NCBI RefSeq assembly: GCF_002939385.1
Contig: NZ_MULI01000009.1
Span: forward strand, 1-64,000
Direction: 5' to 3'
DNA: 64,000 nucleotides
From: Streptomyces sp. MH60
Lineage (GTDB): Bacteria; Actinomycetota; Actinomycetes; Streptomycetales; Streptomycetaceae
The position numbers and the translations under genes are program-made. This document shows positions 9,005 to 17,602 of the stretch, one piece after another. Positions within the stretch are counted from its first letter, which is position 1. Each line of letters starts with the position of its first letter. Below the pieces are notes generated by a model that was not told the DNA's origin, ran no database searches, and was given only the letters and a program-made list of their open reading frames with translations.

Positions 9005-9020
9005 TGTGAGCGCGGTCACC
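9005..9020. promoter_or_regulatory. Candidate Crp site between the symporter and its two-component system
   Basis: TGTGA-N6-TCACC fits both the classical CRP palindrome and the Streptomyces pattern GTG-N6-GNCAC. It lies in the divergent intergenic region, 48 bases upstream of the sensor kinase start. A short motif like this can occur by chance in GC-rich DNA, so the location is the main support. Confidence 0.4.
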
Positions 9021-9067
9021 CTTGCGTTCATTTAGTTCACAATCCAGCCACGAGGGAGACTGGCGGC

Positions 9068-10738
9068 ATGCACCTCCGTGTCCCGAGACCCCGGAGCCTG
9101 GCCGGGCAGCTCTTCGCCATGCAGGCCGTACTGATAGCGGTCGTGGTGGTCGGGTACGCGCTGTTCACCTACCTCAGCGACCGGGGGCAGGCGGAGGAGG
9201 CGGCCGGGCGCCAGGCCAGGGCGGTGTCGCTGGCGATCGCCGACTCGCCGTCCGTGGCGGAGGCGATCCGCACCCCGGACCCGACCGCGCGCCTCCAGCC
9301 GTACGCGGTGCGGGTCATGCGGGACACCGACGTGGACTTCGTGACGATCATGAACCCGCGGGGCATCCGCTGGACCCACCCCGAACCGACCGAAATCGGC
9401 CATCCCTTCCAGGGCCACATCGAGCGCGCGCAGCGGGGCGAGACCTTCACCGAGACCTACACGGGCACGCTCGGCCCCTCGGTACGGGCGGTCGCACCGA
9501 TCACGGACGACGGCCGGATCGTCGGCCTCGTCTCCGCCGGGATCAAGGTCGAGGAGATCAGCAAGCGGGCGCGGGAGCAGCTCACGGCCCTGACGGGGGT
9601 GGCGGCCGGGGCGCTGCTGCTCGGCGCGGTCGGTACGTACGTGATCAACGCGCGGCTGCGCCGGCACACGCACGGGATGAACGCGGACGAGCTGAGCCGG
9701 ATGCACGACTACCATCAGGCGGCGCTGCACGCGGTGCGGGAGGGGCTGCTGATGCTGGACGGGCAGTACCGGGTCGCGCTGATCAACGACGGCGGACGGG
9801 AGTTGCTCGGCGTGCGCGGTGACGTGGTCGGCGCCTCGGTCGCGGACCTGGGGCTGCCCTCGCAGCTGACGGGGGCGCTGCTGGCGTCGGAGCCCCGGGT
9901 GGACGAGGTGCACCTGGCGGCGGAGCGGGTGCTGGTGGTGAACACCTCGCCGGTCTCCGGCGGTGAGCACCGGGGCACGGTGGTGACGCTGCGGGACGTG
10001 ACCGAGTTGCAGTCGCTGACGGGCGAGCTGAACTCGGAGCGCGGTTTCACACAGGCGCTGCGGTCCCAGGCGCACGAGGCGGCGAACCGGCTGCACACGG
10101 TCGTCTCGCTGATCGAGCTGGGGCGGGCGGAGGAGGCCGTGGAGTTCGCGACGGCCGAGCTGGAGCTGGCGCAGGCCCTCACCGACCAGGTGGTGGCGGC
10201 GGTGAGCGAGCCGGTGCTCGCGGCGCTGCTGCTGGGCAAGACGGCGCAGGCCAACGAGCGGGGAGTGGAGCTGGTGGTGTCGCAGGACAGCCGACTGGAC
10301 GACGGACTGCTGCCGCCGTCGCTGCCCGCCCGGGACCTGGTGACGATCCTGGGCAACCTGGTGGACAACGCGGTGGACGCGGCGCAGGGAGCGGTGCCGT
10401 CGCGGGTGACGGTGGCGGCGTACACGGAGGGTCGCGGTGCCGGCGGCTCCGAGCTGGTGCTGCGGGTGTCGGACACCGGCGCCGGGGTCGACCCGGCCCA
10501 TGCCGACCTGGTCTTCCAGCGGGGCTTCTCGACCAAGCCGGCCGGCGAGGGCGGACGCGGCCTGGGCCTCGCGCTGGTCCGGCAGGCGGTACGGCGGCAC
10601 GGCGGCAGCCTGACCGTGACGGAGGCGGAGGGCGGCGGCGCCCGCTTCGAGGCCCGGCTGCCGCTGGGCGACGCCGGGGGCCGCGGGGCGACACCGGCCA
10701 CCACGGCGGGCAGACCGGGTGCCGGGGGTGCCGTATGA
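9068..10738 (+). CDS. CitA/DcuS-family sensor histidine kinase
   Basis: A 556-residue membrane kinase. Order: transmembrane helix about 17-38, extracytoplasmic PDC/PAS-like ligand domain about 40-170, second helix about 173-195, cytoplasmic PAS (around 215-300), a DHp segment 'RSQAHEAANRLH' with phosphoacceptor His336, then an ATPase domain with N box 'GNLVDNAVDAA', 'DTGAGV' and 'GRGLGLALV'. The DHp sequence is the form found in CitA and DcuS, sensors of citrate and C4-dicarboxylates. ATG 9068 is chosen because GAGGGAG precedes it. The longer frame from 8924 would run through the divergent promoter region. It overlaps its response regulator by 4 bases. Confidence 0.92.
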   Translation: MHLRVPRPRSLAGQLFAMQAVLIAVVVVGYALFTYLSDRGQAEEAAGRQARAVSLAIADSPSVAEAIRTPDPTARLQPYAVRVMRDTDVDFVTIMNPRGIRWTHPEPTEIGHPFQGHIERAQRGETFTETYTGTLGPSVRAVAPITDDGRIVGLVSAGIKVEEISKRAREQLTALTGVAAGALLLGAVGTYVINARLRRHTHGMNADELSRMHDYHQAALHAVREGLLMLDGQYRVALINDGGRELLGVRGDVVGASVADLGLPSQLTGALLASEPRVDEVHLAAERVLVVNTSPVSGGEHRGTVVTLRDVTELQSLTGELNSERGFTQALRSQAHEAANRLHTVVSLIELGRAEEAVEFATAELELAQALTDQVVAAVSEPVLAALLLGKTAQANERGVELVVSQDSRLDDGLLPPSLPARDLVTILGNLVDNAVDAAQGAVPSRVTVAAYTEGRGAGGSELVLRVSDTGAGVDPAHADLVFQRGFSTKPAGEGGRGLGLALVRQAVRRHGGSLTVTEAEGGGARFEARLPLGDAGGRGATPATTAGRPGAGGAV

Positions 10739-11424
10739 GCACCGCCGGGCAGCCCATCCGGGTCCTGGTCGTCGAGGACGACCCGGTCGCCGCGGACGCG
10801 CACGTCATGTACGTCGGCCGGGTGCCCGGGTTCGTCGCCGTCGGCAAGGCCCACACGGGCGCGGAGGCGCGGCGGATGCTGGACCGTACGCCGGTGGACC
10901 TGCTCCTGCTCGACCTGCACCTGCCGGACGTGCACGGACTCCAGCTGGCCCGTTCGCTGCGGGCGGCGGGGCATCACACCGACGTGATAGCGGTGACGTC
11001 GGCGCGGGACCTGACGATGGTGCGCGAGGGGGTGTCGCTGGGCGTCGTCCAGTACGTGCTGAAGCCGTTCACCTTCGCCACCCTGCGCGACCGGCTGGTG
11101 CGCTACGCGGAGTTCCGGGGCACGGCCGGAGAGGCCAGCGGGCAGGACGAGGTGGACCGCGCGCTGGCCACCCTGCGCGCCCCCGGCCCGGCGGCCCTGC
11201 CCAAGGGCCTGAGCGGCCCGACCCTGGAACGGGTGACCGGCGCGCTGCGCGGCTCGGCCGAGGGCCTCACGGCGGCCGGGGTCGCCGAGGCGGTGGGCAT
11301 CTCCCGGATCACGGCCCGTCGTTACCTGGAGCACCTGGTGGACGCGGGCCGGGCGGGCCGGAGCCCGCAGTACGGGCAGGTGGGGCGCCCGGAGTTGGTG
11401 TACCGGTGGGCACGGCGCCGGTGA
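10735..11424 (+). CDS. CitB/DcuR-family response regulator
   Basis: A 229-residue regulator: receiver domain with acidic pair 'EDDP' and phosphoacceptor Asp60 ('LLLLDLHLPD'), switch Lys in 'YVLKPF', then a C-terminal helix-turn-helix 'GVAEAVGISRITARRYLEHL' characteristic of the CitB/DcuR/DpiA subgroup. ATG 10735 overlaps the kinase stop (ATGA). It most likely controls the divergent dicarboxylate symporter. Confidence 0.92.
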   Translation: MSTAGQPIRVLVVEDDPVAADAHVMYVGRVPGFVAVGKAHTGAEARRMLDRTPVDLLLLDLHLPDVHGLQLARSLRAAGHHTDVIAVTSARDLTMVREGVSLGVVQYVLKPFTFATLRDRLVRYAEFRGTAGEASGQDEVDRALATLRAPGPAALPKGLSGPTLERVTGALRGSAEGLTAAGVAEAVGISRITARRYLEHLVDAGRAGRSPQYGQVGRPELVYRWARRR

Positions 11425-11464
11425 GCCGCGCGGCCCCGCGCCGGTGGTGCGGCCCGCGGGGCGC

Positions 11465-12004
11465 TCACGCCGCCTTCGCGTACCACACGACCTGCGAGGC
11501 GAGCCCCGCCACGGCCAGCGCCTCCAGCACCGAGAGGGCGACGAGCAGCCGGGAGGCGTCCCCGTTCGCCCAGAAGACGACCAGCGCCGCCAGGGGTACC
11601 GCGCAGAACGCCGTCAGGTCGATCACGGTCTGGATCGTCTTGCGGGACCGGCGCCGGGTGTCGGTCCGGTGGTACGCCTCCCACCCGAAGGTCGCGAAGC
11701 CGGGCCCGGGCGCGGCGAGTTCGGCCAGCTTGGGCCCCAGGTCGTCCCGGACGTAGAGCCCGATCGCCGAGATCTTCTCGTCGTTGACGAGGTAGGTCCA
11801 CCCGAGGACGAGGCACACCGGCGGCAGCGCGAGGAGCATCGAGGGCTGCTCCGCCTGTGCCGTGGCGGCGATGACGGCGGCCACGACGGCGAGCGTCACG
11901 TAGAGGAGGTTGTCCCGGAACCCGATCCTCGCCCTCTGCTCGCTCTTCACGCTCTCGTACTCGGCGAGCAGCAACTGCCCCACCGTGACGTCCTGTTCCG
12001 GCAC
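11465..12004 (-). CDS. Conserved four-helix membrane protein, function unknown
   Basis: A 179-residue protein with an amphipathic N-terminal helix ('LLLAEYESVKSEQRARIGFRD'), two hydrophobic segments (about residues 33-50 and 55-72), a soluble charged loop ending in a run of Arg/Lys ('DTRRRSRKT'), and two more hydrophobic segments (about 125-145 and 152-172). I do not recognise a family. The GTG start at 12004 has a clear ribosome site (GGGAGAAGGGAA). It stands alone, convergent with the response regulator and divergent from a small ORF; the layout says nothing about its role. Confidence 0.75.
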   Translation of the reverse strand: MPEQDVTVGQLLLAEYESVKSEQRARIGFRDNLLYVTLAVVAAVIAATAQAEQPSMLLALPPVCLVLGWTYLVNDEKISAIGLYVRDDLGPKLAELAAPGPGFATFGWEAYHRTDTRRRSRKTIQTVIDLTAFCAVPLAALVVFWANGDASRLLVALSVLEALAVAGLASQVVWYAKAA

Positions 12005-12024
12005 GCGATTCCCTTCTCCCGGCG

Positions 12025-12243
12025 GTGGCTCCTGACTATGCCGGACGTCCGGAACTCCGTTCCCGTTCCGGCCGGATTCGGCCCCGGCCAGCCCACAACT
12101 GCTCCCGCATTGGCACCGACCCGGACGGCAACGCCTGCATCGCCGTCCCCGGCCAGGAGGACCGCTGCCTCACCGACCCCCGCGACGCGCTCCGCGCCCT
12201 CATCCGCGGCATCAAGGCCGGCAAGGCCGATCACCTCCTGTAG
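12025..12243 (+). CDS. Small protein, possibly a degenerate DUF397-like ORF
   Basis: A 72-codon frame from GTG 12025. The C-terminal half, 'GNACIAV' through 'LRALIRGIKAGKADHLL', recalls DUF397 proteins, which have a 'GNCVEVA' segment and end in a helix like 'AFVAGVKAGEFD'. The N-terminal half lacks the usual W-x-KSSxS opening, and no ribosome site is visible. It may be a decayed DUF397 gene or not a gene at all. Confidence 0.35.
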   Translation: MAPDYAGRPELRSRSGRIRPRPAHNCSRIGTDPDGNACIAVPGQEDRCLTDPRDALRALIRGIKAGKADHLL

Positions 12244-12264
12244 GGCCAATCCTGCGCACACGCA

Positions 12265-12294
12265 TTGACCTGACTAGACCACTCCTCTTACGTT
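12265..12294 (+). promoter_or_regulatory. Promoter of sugar ABC operon with embedded DasR-like operator
   Basis: TTGACC (12265-12270) and TACGTT (12289-12294) are 18 bases apart. The spacer holds ACCTGACTAGACCACT (12268-12283), matching 12 of 16 positions of the DasR consensus AGTGGTCTAGACCACT with one perfect half-site (CTAGACCACT). An operator between -35 and -10 is the usual place for a GntR-family repressor. DasR itself or a related HutC-type regulator could bind. Confidence 0.55.
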
Positions 12295-12347
12295 CGCCAC
12301 GCAGCCGTCCAGGCCACAGCGTCGTGTGCCCGTAGGAGGTCATGCCC

Positions 12348-13718
12348 GTGCGCCCCACCGTCCGGTTCACCGCCCTGTTCACCCTCACCGCGCTCGCCTC
12401 CACCTCGCTCGCCGCCTGCGGGAGCGGCTCCGGCAGTGATCCGGACACGGTGAAGGTCTCTTTCAAGCAGTCGACGGACAACTCCATCAAGGTGATGGAC
12501 ACCTACCTCGGCGCCATCAAGAAGCAGTTCGAGAAGGCCAACCCGGGGAAGAAGGTCGAGCTGGTGCCGATCAAGGCGCCGGACTCGGAGTACTACACCA
12601 AGCTCCAGCAGATGCTCCGCTCTCCCAAGACCGCCCCCGACCTGGTCTACGAGGACACGTTCCTCATCAACTCGGACATCACCAGCGGGTATCTGAAGCC
12701 GCTCGACGACTACCTGGCCAAGTGGAAGGACTGGGACCAGTTCATCGACACGGCGAAGGCCGCCGCGAAGGGCGAGGACGGGAAGACGTACGGCGTTCCG
12801 GACGGGACGGACACCCGGGGCCTGTGGTTCAGCAAGGACGTCTTCGCCAAGGCCGGGCTGCCCGCCGACTGGCAGCCGAGGACCTGGGACGAGGTCCTCG
12901 ACGCCGCCCGCACCATCAAGGAGAAGGTCCCCGGCGTCACGCCGCTCAACGTCTACACGGGCAAGCCCGCCGGCGAGGCGGCCACCATGCAGGGCTTCGA
13001 GATGCTGTTGTACGGCACGGGGAACGGTGGCGCCGACCCGCTGTACGACAAGGGGAGCAAGAAGTGGATCACGGCGGGCCAGGGGTTCGAGGACTCCCTC
13101 TCCTTCGTCGAGACCGTGTACAAGGAGAAGCTCGGTCCCGAGGTCTCCGACGCACTCGACCCCAACTTCGGCACCAAGGTGCGCGGTGAGCTGCTGCCGC
13201 AGGGCAAGCTCGGGATCGCGCTCGACGGCTCCTGGCTGCCGCAGGACTGGCTGGAGGGCAGCGGGCACGAGTGGCCCGAGTGGTCGAAGGAGCTGGGGCT
13301 CGCCGCCATGCCCACGCAGAACGGGCAGGCTCCCGGCAGGGTGAGCATGTCCGGCGGGTGGACCTGGGCCGTCCCGGCCAAGGCGGGCAACCCCGACCTG
13401 GCCTTCGACTTCATCAAGACGATGCAGACCAAGGCCAACGCGCAGAAGTGGTACGTCGCCAACTCCGGCATCTCGGTCCGCGAGGACGTCGCCAACGACC
13501 CCGCCTACGTCAACGCCCAGCCCGGCATCAAGTTCTTCACCGACCTCGTCGCCGACACCCACTACCGGCCCGCCTACCCGGCGTACCCGAAGGTGTCCGT
13601 CGCCATCCAGGAGGCGATGGAGGGCGTGACGACCGGCGACAAGTCGGTCGAGGAGGCGGCACGCGGCTACGACGAGGCGCTCAAGGAGGCCACCGACAAC
13701 CAGGTGGTGAGCAAGTGA
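12348..13718 (+). CDS. Sugar ABC transporter substrate-binding lipoprotein
   Basis: A family 1 extracellular solute-binding protein of 456 residues. The signal peptide ends in lipobox LAAC, with lipidated Cys24 (numbered from GTG 12348). The rest has the MalE-like pattern with 'DLVYEDTFLINSDI' and 'FDFIKTMQTKANAQKW'. I prefer GTG 12348 over ATG 12342 because AGGAGG (12334-12339) is 8 bases from the former but only 2 from the latter. Two permease genes follow directly. No ATPase gene is present, so a shared ATPase such as MsiK presumably powers import. Substrate is unknown; the DasR-like operator hints at an amino sugar or chito-oligosaccharide. Confidence 0.9.
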   Translation: MRPTVRFTALFTLTALASTSLAACGSGSGSDPDTVKVSFKQSTDNSIKVMDTYLGAIKKQFEKANPGKKVELVPIKAPDSEYYTKLQQMLRSPKTAPDLVYEDTFLINSDITSGYLKPLDDYLAKWKDWDQFIDTAKAAAKGEDGKTYGVPDGTDTRGLWFSKDVFAKAGLPADWQPRTWDEVLDAARTIKEKVPGVTPLNVYTGKPAGEAATMQGFEMLLYGTGNGGADPLYDKGSKKWITAGQGFEDSLSFVETVYKEKLGPEVSDALDPNFGTKVRGELLPQGKLGIALDGSWLPQDWLEGSGHEWPEWSKELGLAAMPTQNGQAPGRVSMSGGWTWAVPAKAGNPDLAFDFIKTMQTKANAQKWYVANSGISVREDVANDPAYVNAQPGIKFFTDLVADTHYRPAYPAYPKVSVAIQEAMEGVTTGDKSVEEAARGYDEALKEATDNQVVSK

Positions 13719-14659
13719 CGGCGGCCGCGCCGGAGCACGCGGGGCCCGAGGTCCGTAAGGGTCCTGCCTCCCCGGCCGTCTCCGGCGGCCGGTCCGGCAG
13801 CGTCCGCCGCTCCCTCTTCCGCGCCCTGCCCCTCTCCCCCGCCGTCGTCCTGCTGCTGCTCTTCCTCGCCGGCCCGATCGTCTACTGCGTCGTCATCGCC
13901 TTCACCGACCTCCAGCTCACCGGTCAGGCCCAGGAGTCCTTCGTCGGCTTCGACAACTTCACCCGTGCCTTCAAGGACGAGGCGTTCCTCAACGCCGTAT
14001 GGCTGACCCTGGTGTTCACGGTGCTGTCCTCGCTGATCGGGCAGAACACCCTGGGGCTCGCCCTGGCCTCGCTGATGCAGCGGGCCTCGAAGCCGGTCCG
14101 CACGCTCACCGGTGGCATCGTTGTCACGGCCTGGGTGCTGCCGGAGGTGGTGGCGGGCTTCCTGCTCTACGCCTTCTTCCGGCGCGAGGGCACCCTCAAC
14201 GCCATCCTGGACTGGCTCCATCTGCCCTCGCAGAACTGGCTGTTCACGCTGCCGATCCTGGCGGTGTCCTTCGCCAACGTGTGGCGGGGAACCGCGTTCT
14301 CGATGCTGGTGTACTCGGCCGCGCTGAACGAGATCCCCAAGGAGGTCACCGAGGCCGCCGAGGTCGACGGCGCGAGCGGCTGGCGCCGGATGTGGCACAT
14401 CACGCTGCCGATGATCCGGCGCTCCATCGGCACCAACCTCATGCTCAACACCCTGCAGACCCTGTCGGTCTTCGGGCTGATCTGGGTGATGACGCGGGGC
14501 GGGCCGAGCGGCAAGAGCCAGACGCTGCCGCTGTTCATGTACGAGCAGGCCTTCCAGAACAGCCTGATCGGGTACGGCACGGCGGTCGCGCTGCTGCTGT
14601 TGCTGATCGGCTCGCTGTTCTCGGTCGTGTACCTGCGCCTGCTGCGCACGGAGGTCTGA
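13715..14659 (+). CDS. Sugar ABC transporter permease (MalF-type)
   Basis: A 314-residue inner-membrane subunit with about six helices and the ATPase-docking loop 'EAAEVDGASGWRRMWHITLP'. GTG 13715 overlaps the binding-protein stop as GTGA, so translation is coupled. A basic, Ser/Pro-rich cytoplasmic leader of about 30 residues precedes the first helix. It forms a heterodimer with the next gene product. Confidence 0.9.
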   Translation: MTAAAPEHAGPEVRKGPASPAVSGGRSGSVRRSLFRALPLSPAVVLLLLFLAGPIVYCVVIAFTDLQLTGQAQESFVGFDNFTRAFKDEAFLNAVWLTLVFTVLSSLIGQNTLGLALASLMQRASKPVRTLTGGIVVTAWVLPEVVAGFLLYAFFRREGTLNAILDWLHLPSQNWLFTLPILAVSFANVWRGTAFSMLVYSAALNEIPKEVTEAAEVDGASGWRRMWHITLPMIRRSIGTNLMLNTLQTLSVFGLIWVMTRGGPSGKSQTLPLFMYEQAFQNSLIGYGTAVALLLLLIGSLFSVVYLRLLRTEV

Positions 14660-14660
14660 C

Positions 14661-15527
14661 ATGGCGTCCACGGTCACGTCCCGTACAGCCCGCCGCACCC
14701 CCTCCTCCCGGCGCAACCGGCGGCGGGCGGCCGCCGACGCCGGGCTGCTGGTGGTGGCTGCGGCCTTCGTGCTGCCGCTGGCCTGGGTGGTGCTGTCCGC
14801 CCTCGACCCGCACGCGAGCCTGCGCGTGAAGGTGCCCGACGGGGTCACGCTGGAGAACTTCGACGCGATCCTCACCCCGGAGATCACTTTCACCCCGCTG
14901 CTCAACAGCCTGGTCCTGTGCGGCGGCGCGACCCTGCTGACGGTGGTGTGCGCGGCGCTCGCGGCGTATCCGCTCTCCCGTTTCCGGTCCCGGCTGAACC
15001 GGCCGTTCCTGCTCGGGATCCTGTTCGCGACCAGCCTCCCCATCACGGCGATCATGGTGCCCGTCTACGCCCTGTTCGTGCGGGTCAACATGATCGACAC
15101 CATGCAGGGGACGATCTTCTTCTTCGCCGCCTCGCAGCTGCCGTTCGCGATCTGGCTCATGAAGAACTTCATGGACGGCGTGCCGAAGGAACTGGAGGAG
15201 GCGGCGTGGACGGACGGGGCGTCGTCGTTCCAGTCGCTGCTGCGGATCGTGCTGCCGCTGATGGGACCCGGGGTGGCGGTGGTGACGGTGTTCTCGTTCG
15301 TGATGATGTGGGGGAACTTCTTCGTCCCCTTCATGCTGCTGCTCTCCCCGGACCAGATGCCGGCCTCGGTCAGCATCAACGACTTCTTCGGCAACCGGGG
15401 CATGGTGGCGTACGGGCAGCTGGCCGCGTTCTCGATCGTCTACTCGACGCCGGTGGTGCTGCTCTACGTGCTGATCTCCCGGCGGCTGGGCGGCGGGTTC
15501 GCGCTGGGCGGGGCGGTGAAGGGGTGA
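14661..15527 (+). CDS. Sugar ABC transporter permease (MalG-type)
   Basis: A 288-residue partner permease starting one base after the preceding stop. It has an Arg-rich N-terminus, six predicted helices and the docking loop 'ELEEAAWTDGASSFQSLLRI'. It completes the membrane part of the importer. The operon ends here; an unrelated regulator follows 80 bases on. Confidence 0.9.
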   Translation: MASTVTSRTARRTPSSRRNRRRAAADAGLLVVAAAFVLPLAWVVLSALDPHASLRVKVPDGVTLENFDAILTPEITFTPLLNSLVLCGGATLLTVVCAALAAYPLSRFRSRLNRPFLLGILFATSLPITAIMVPVYALFVRVNMIDTMQGTIFFFAASQLPFAIWLMKNFMDGVPKELEEAAWTDGASSFQSLLRIVLPLMGPGVAVVTVFSFVMMWGNFFVPFMLLLSPDQMPASVSINDFFGNRGMVAYGQLAAFSIVYSTPVVLLYVLISRRLGGGFALGGAVKG

Positions 15528-15607
15528 GCGCTCCTCGGTCCGTACGTTCCTACAATCCGTATCGCTGGCCGAACAGCCCGTAGTCAGCACCGCCGCGGAC
15601 CCCTACG

Positions 15608-16321
15608 GTGTGGCGCGTGCGCCGACCCTCACCCGGCCCGAGCCAGTCGGGCCCCCCGTTCAACGCCCTCGCCGCCCGTCGGCTGCGTGCCGCCCTCAAC
15701 ATGGGGCCCGAGCACGTCGCCCACGGCATACGGGTCTCGTACGGCCTGCCGTACGTCGGCCCCGACCTCGTCATCGCCTGGGAGCGGGGGACGGCGTCCC
15801 CCGAAGGCCCCGAGCTGACCGCGCTCGCCGGGGTGCTGTGGTGCTCGCCCGGTGAGCTGATCGGCCGGCCGCAGTCCCTGCGCGAGCACCGCGTCGCCCG
15901 CGCTCTGGCGCCCGAGGACGTGGCACGTGCGGTCGGGCTCGGGCTCCCGGCCTACCTGCGGATGGAGGAGGCGGACGACTGGCGCGGCACCGACCGTCAG
16001 TCGGCCCAGCTCGCCGACGTGCTCGGTCTCTCGCTGCCCGACTTCGTGACCGTCACGGGGCGCGAGGAGAAGCTGGCCGAGCTGCTGACGAGCGCGGTGA
16101 CCACCCGCTGGCAGGGCTGTGTGCGCCCGATCGCCAAGCTGACGCCGCTGGACCGGCGCGTGCTGGAGAACGTCCTCCAGGTGCTGCACCAGGACTATCA
16201 GGGGCGCATGACCGCCACCCTCAGCTGGGGCGGCGGCGCCCCCGACTCGAGTGCCGGGGGCCGGGACTTCCTGGACCGGATCGTGGAGCACTTCTGGTCG
16301 GCGGTCGAGAAGCATCCGTAG
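15608..16321 (+). CDS. Helix-turn-helix DNA-binding protein (XRE-like)
   Basis: A 237-residue soluble protein. Two helix-turn-helix-like segments are visible: residues ~25-70 ('RRLRAALNMGPEHVAHGIR...VIAWERGTASPEGPELTALAGVL') and ~95-140 ('ARALAPEDVARAVGLGLPAYLRMEE...SAQLADVLGLSLPDFV'), each resembling an XRE domain. The C-terminal third is helical without a recognised effector domain. A TACGGT element at 15603-15608 could give a leaderless mRNA starting at GTG 15617, so the true start may be three codons in. It is monocistronic and convergent with pfkA. Targets unknown. Confidence 0.78.
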   Translation: MWRVRRPSPGPSQSGPPFNALAARRLRAALNMGPEHVAHGIRVSYGLPYVGPDLVIAWERGTASPEGPELTALAGVLWCSPGELIGRPQSLREHRVARALAPEDVARAVGLGLPAYLRMEEADDWRGTDRQSAQLADVLGLSLPDFVTVTGREEKLAELLTSAVTTRWQGCVRPIAKLTPLDRRVLENVLQVLHQDYQGRMTATLSWGGGAPDSSAGGRDFLDRIVEHFWSAVEKHP

Positions 16322-16365
16322 CACCCGTAGGCACCCGCAGGCACCCGCAGGCACCCGCAGGCACG
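16321..16365. repeat. Tandem 10-bp repeat, about 4.5 copies
   Basis: The unit GCACCCGCAG (first copy GCACCCGTAG) is repeated four times head to tail, then a partial copy, in the 78 bases between two convergent genes. Another short duplication, GGCCGGGGTCT, follows at about 16380-16401. It looks like slippage-prone filler and has no hairpin potential. Confidence 0.85.
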
Positions 16366-16399
16366 ACCGGCGGGAGGACGGCCGGGGTCTGGCCGGGGT

Positions 16400-17425
16400 C
16401 TAGAAGACCGACTCCGCCTCGTCCATCCGGTCCTTCGGGACCGTCTTCAGCTCGGTGACCGCCTCCGCCAGCGGCACCATCACGACGTCCGTGCCGCGCA
16501 GCGCCGTCATCCGGCCGAAGTCGCCCCGGTGCGCGGCCTCCACCGCGTGCCAGCCGAAGCGGGTGGCGAGCACCCGGTCGTACGCGGTGGGCACGCCGCC
16601 GCGCTGGACGTGGCCGAGGATGACCGGCTTGGCCTCCTTGCCGAGCCTGCGCTCCAGTTCGAAGGCGAGCGCGGTGCCGATGCCCTGGAAGCGCTCGTGG
16701 CCGAACTTGTCGATGGCGCCCTTGCCGTAGTCCATGGAGCCCTCGGCGGGGTGGGCGCCCTCGGCGACGCAGACGACGGCGAACTTCTTGCCGCGGGCGA
16801 AGCGCTCCTCGACCATCTTGACCAGGTCGGCGGGGTCGAAGGGGCGCTCGGGCAGGCAGATGCCGTGGGCGCCGGCCGCCATGCCGGACTCCAGGGCGAT
16901 CCAGCCGGCGTGCCGGCCCATGACCTCGACGACCATCACGCGCTGGTGGGACTCGGCGGTGGTCTTGAGGCGGTCCATCGCCTCGGTCGCGACGCCGACC
17001 GCCGTGTCGAAGCCGAAGGTGCGGTCGGTGGAGGAGATGTCGTTGTCGATGGTCTTCGGCACGCCGACGACCGGGAGGCCCGCGTCGGACAGCATCCGGG
17101 CGGCCGTGAGCGTGCCCTCGCCGCCGATCGGGATCAGGGCGTCGATGCCGAAGTTCTGGATCATGTCCGAGGCGTTCTCACAGGCCTCGCGGAGCCGGTC
17201 GCGCTCCAGGCGGGAGGAGCCGAGGATGGTGCCGCCGCGGGCCAGGATGCCGCTGACCGCGTTGAGGTCGAGGGTGCGGTACCGGCCGTCCAGCAGTCCG
17301 GCGTAGCCGTCCTCGAAGCCGATGACCTCGTCGCCGTAGTTGTCGACCGCTCGGTGCACGACCGACCGGATCACTGCGTTCAGGCCGGGGCAGTCGCCGC
17401 CTGCGGTGAGAACTCCGATACGCAT
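16400..17425 (-). CDS. pfkA: 6-phosphofructokinase
   Basis: A 341-residue glycolytic kinase that phosphorylates fructose 6-phosphate. The nucleotide loop 'GGDCPGLNAVIRS' opens the protein; the substrate/catalytic segment 'KTIDNDISSTDRTFGFDTA' is intact, and 'MGRHAGWIAL' and 'GHVQRGG' follow. The motif 'GGEGT' has Gly where PPi-dependent enzymes carry Asp, so ATP is the expected donor. ATG 17425 is chosen over an upstream ATG ten codons earlier because the protein family begins at MRIGVLTAGG and AGGAG precedes it. Divergent from pta. Confidence 0.95.
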   Translation of the reverse strand: MRIGVLTAGGDCPGLNAVIRSVVHRAVDNYGDEVIGFEDGYAGLLDGRYRTLDLNAVSGILARGGTILGSSRLERDRLREACENASDMIQNFGIDALIPIGGEGTLTAARMLSDAGLPVVGVPKTIDNDISSTDRTFGFDTAVGVATEAMDRLKTTAESHQRVMVVEVMGRHAGWIALESGMAAGAHGICLPERPFDPADLVKMVEERFARGKKFAVVCVAEGAHPAEGSMDYGKGAIDKFGHERFQGIGTALAFELERRLGKEAKPVILGHVQRGGVPTAYDRVLATRFGWHAVEAAHRGDFGRMTALRGTDVVMVPLAEAVTELKTVPKDRMDEAESVF

Positions 17426-17602
17426 CGTGCTGTGTCTCCTGCTCGCTGTTGACACCGGTGAGCCGATGCAATTGTTTCACGGCCCGGACGGCGGTGGACG
17501 CTGACGGGCGCCTTAACCGTCGCCAGAGGTACTGTCAAGACGGTTCCGCCCACCCGCTCAGCCCGACGAGAAACGCTCACCCCGACGAAACGGAGAGCAC
17601 GC

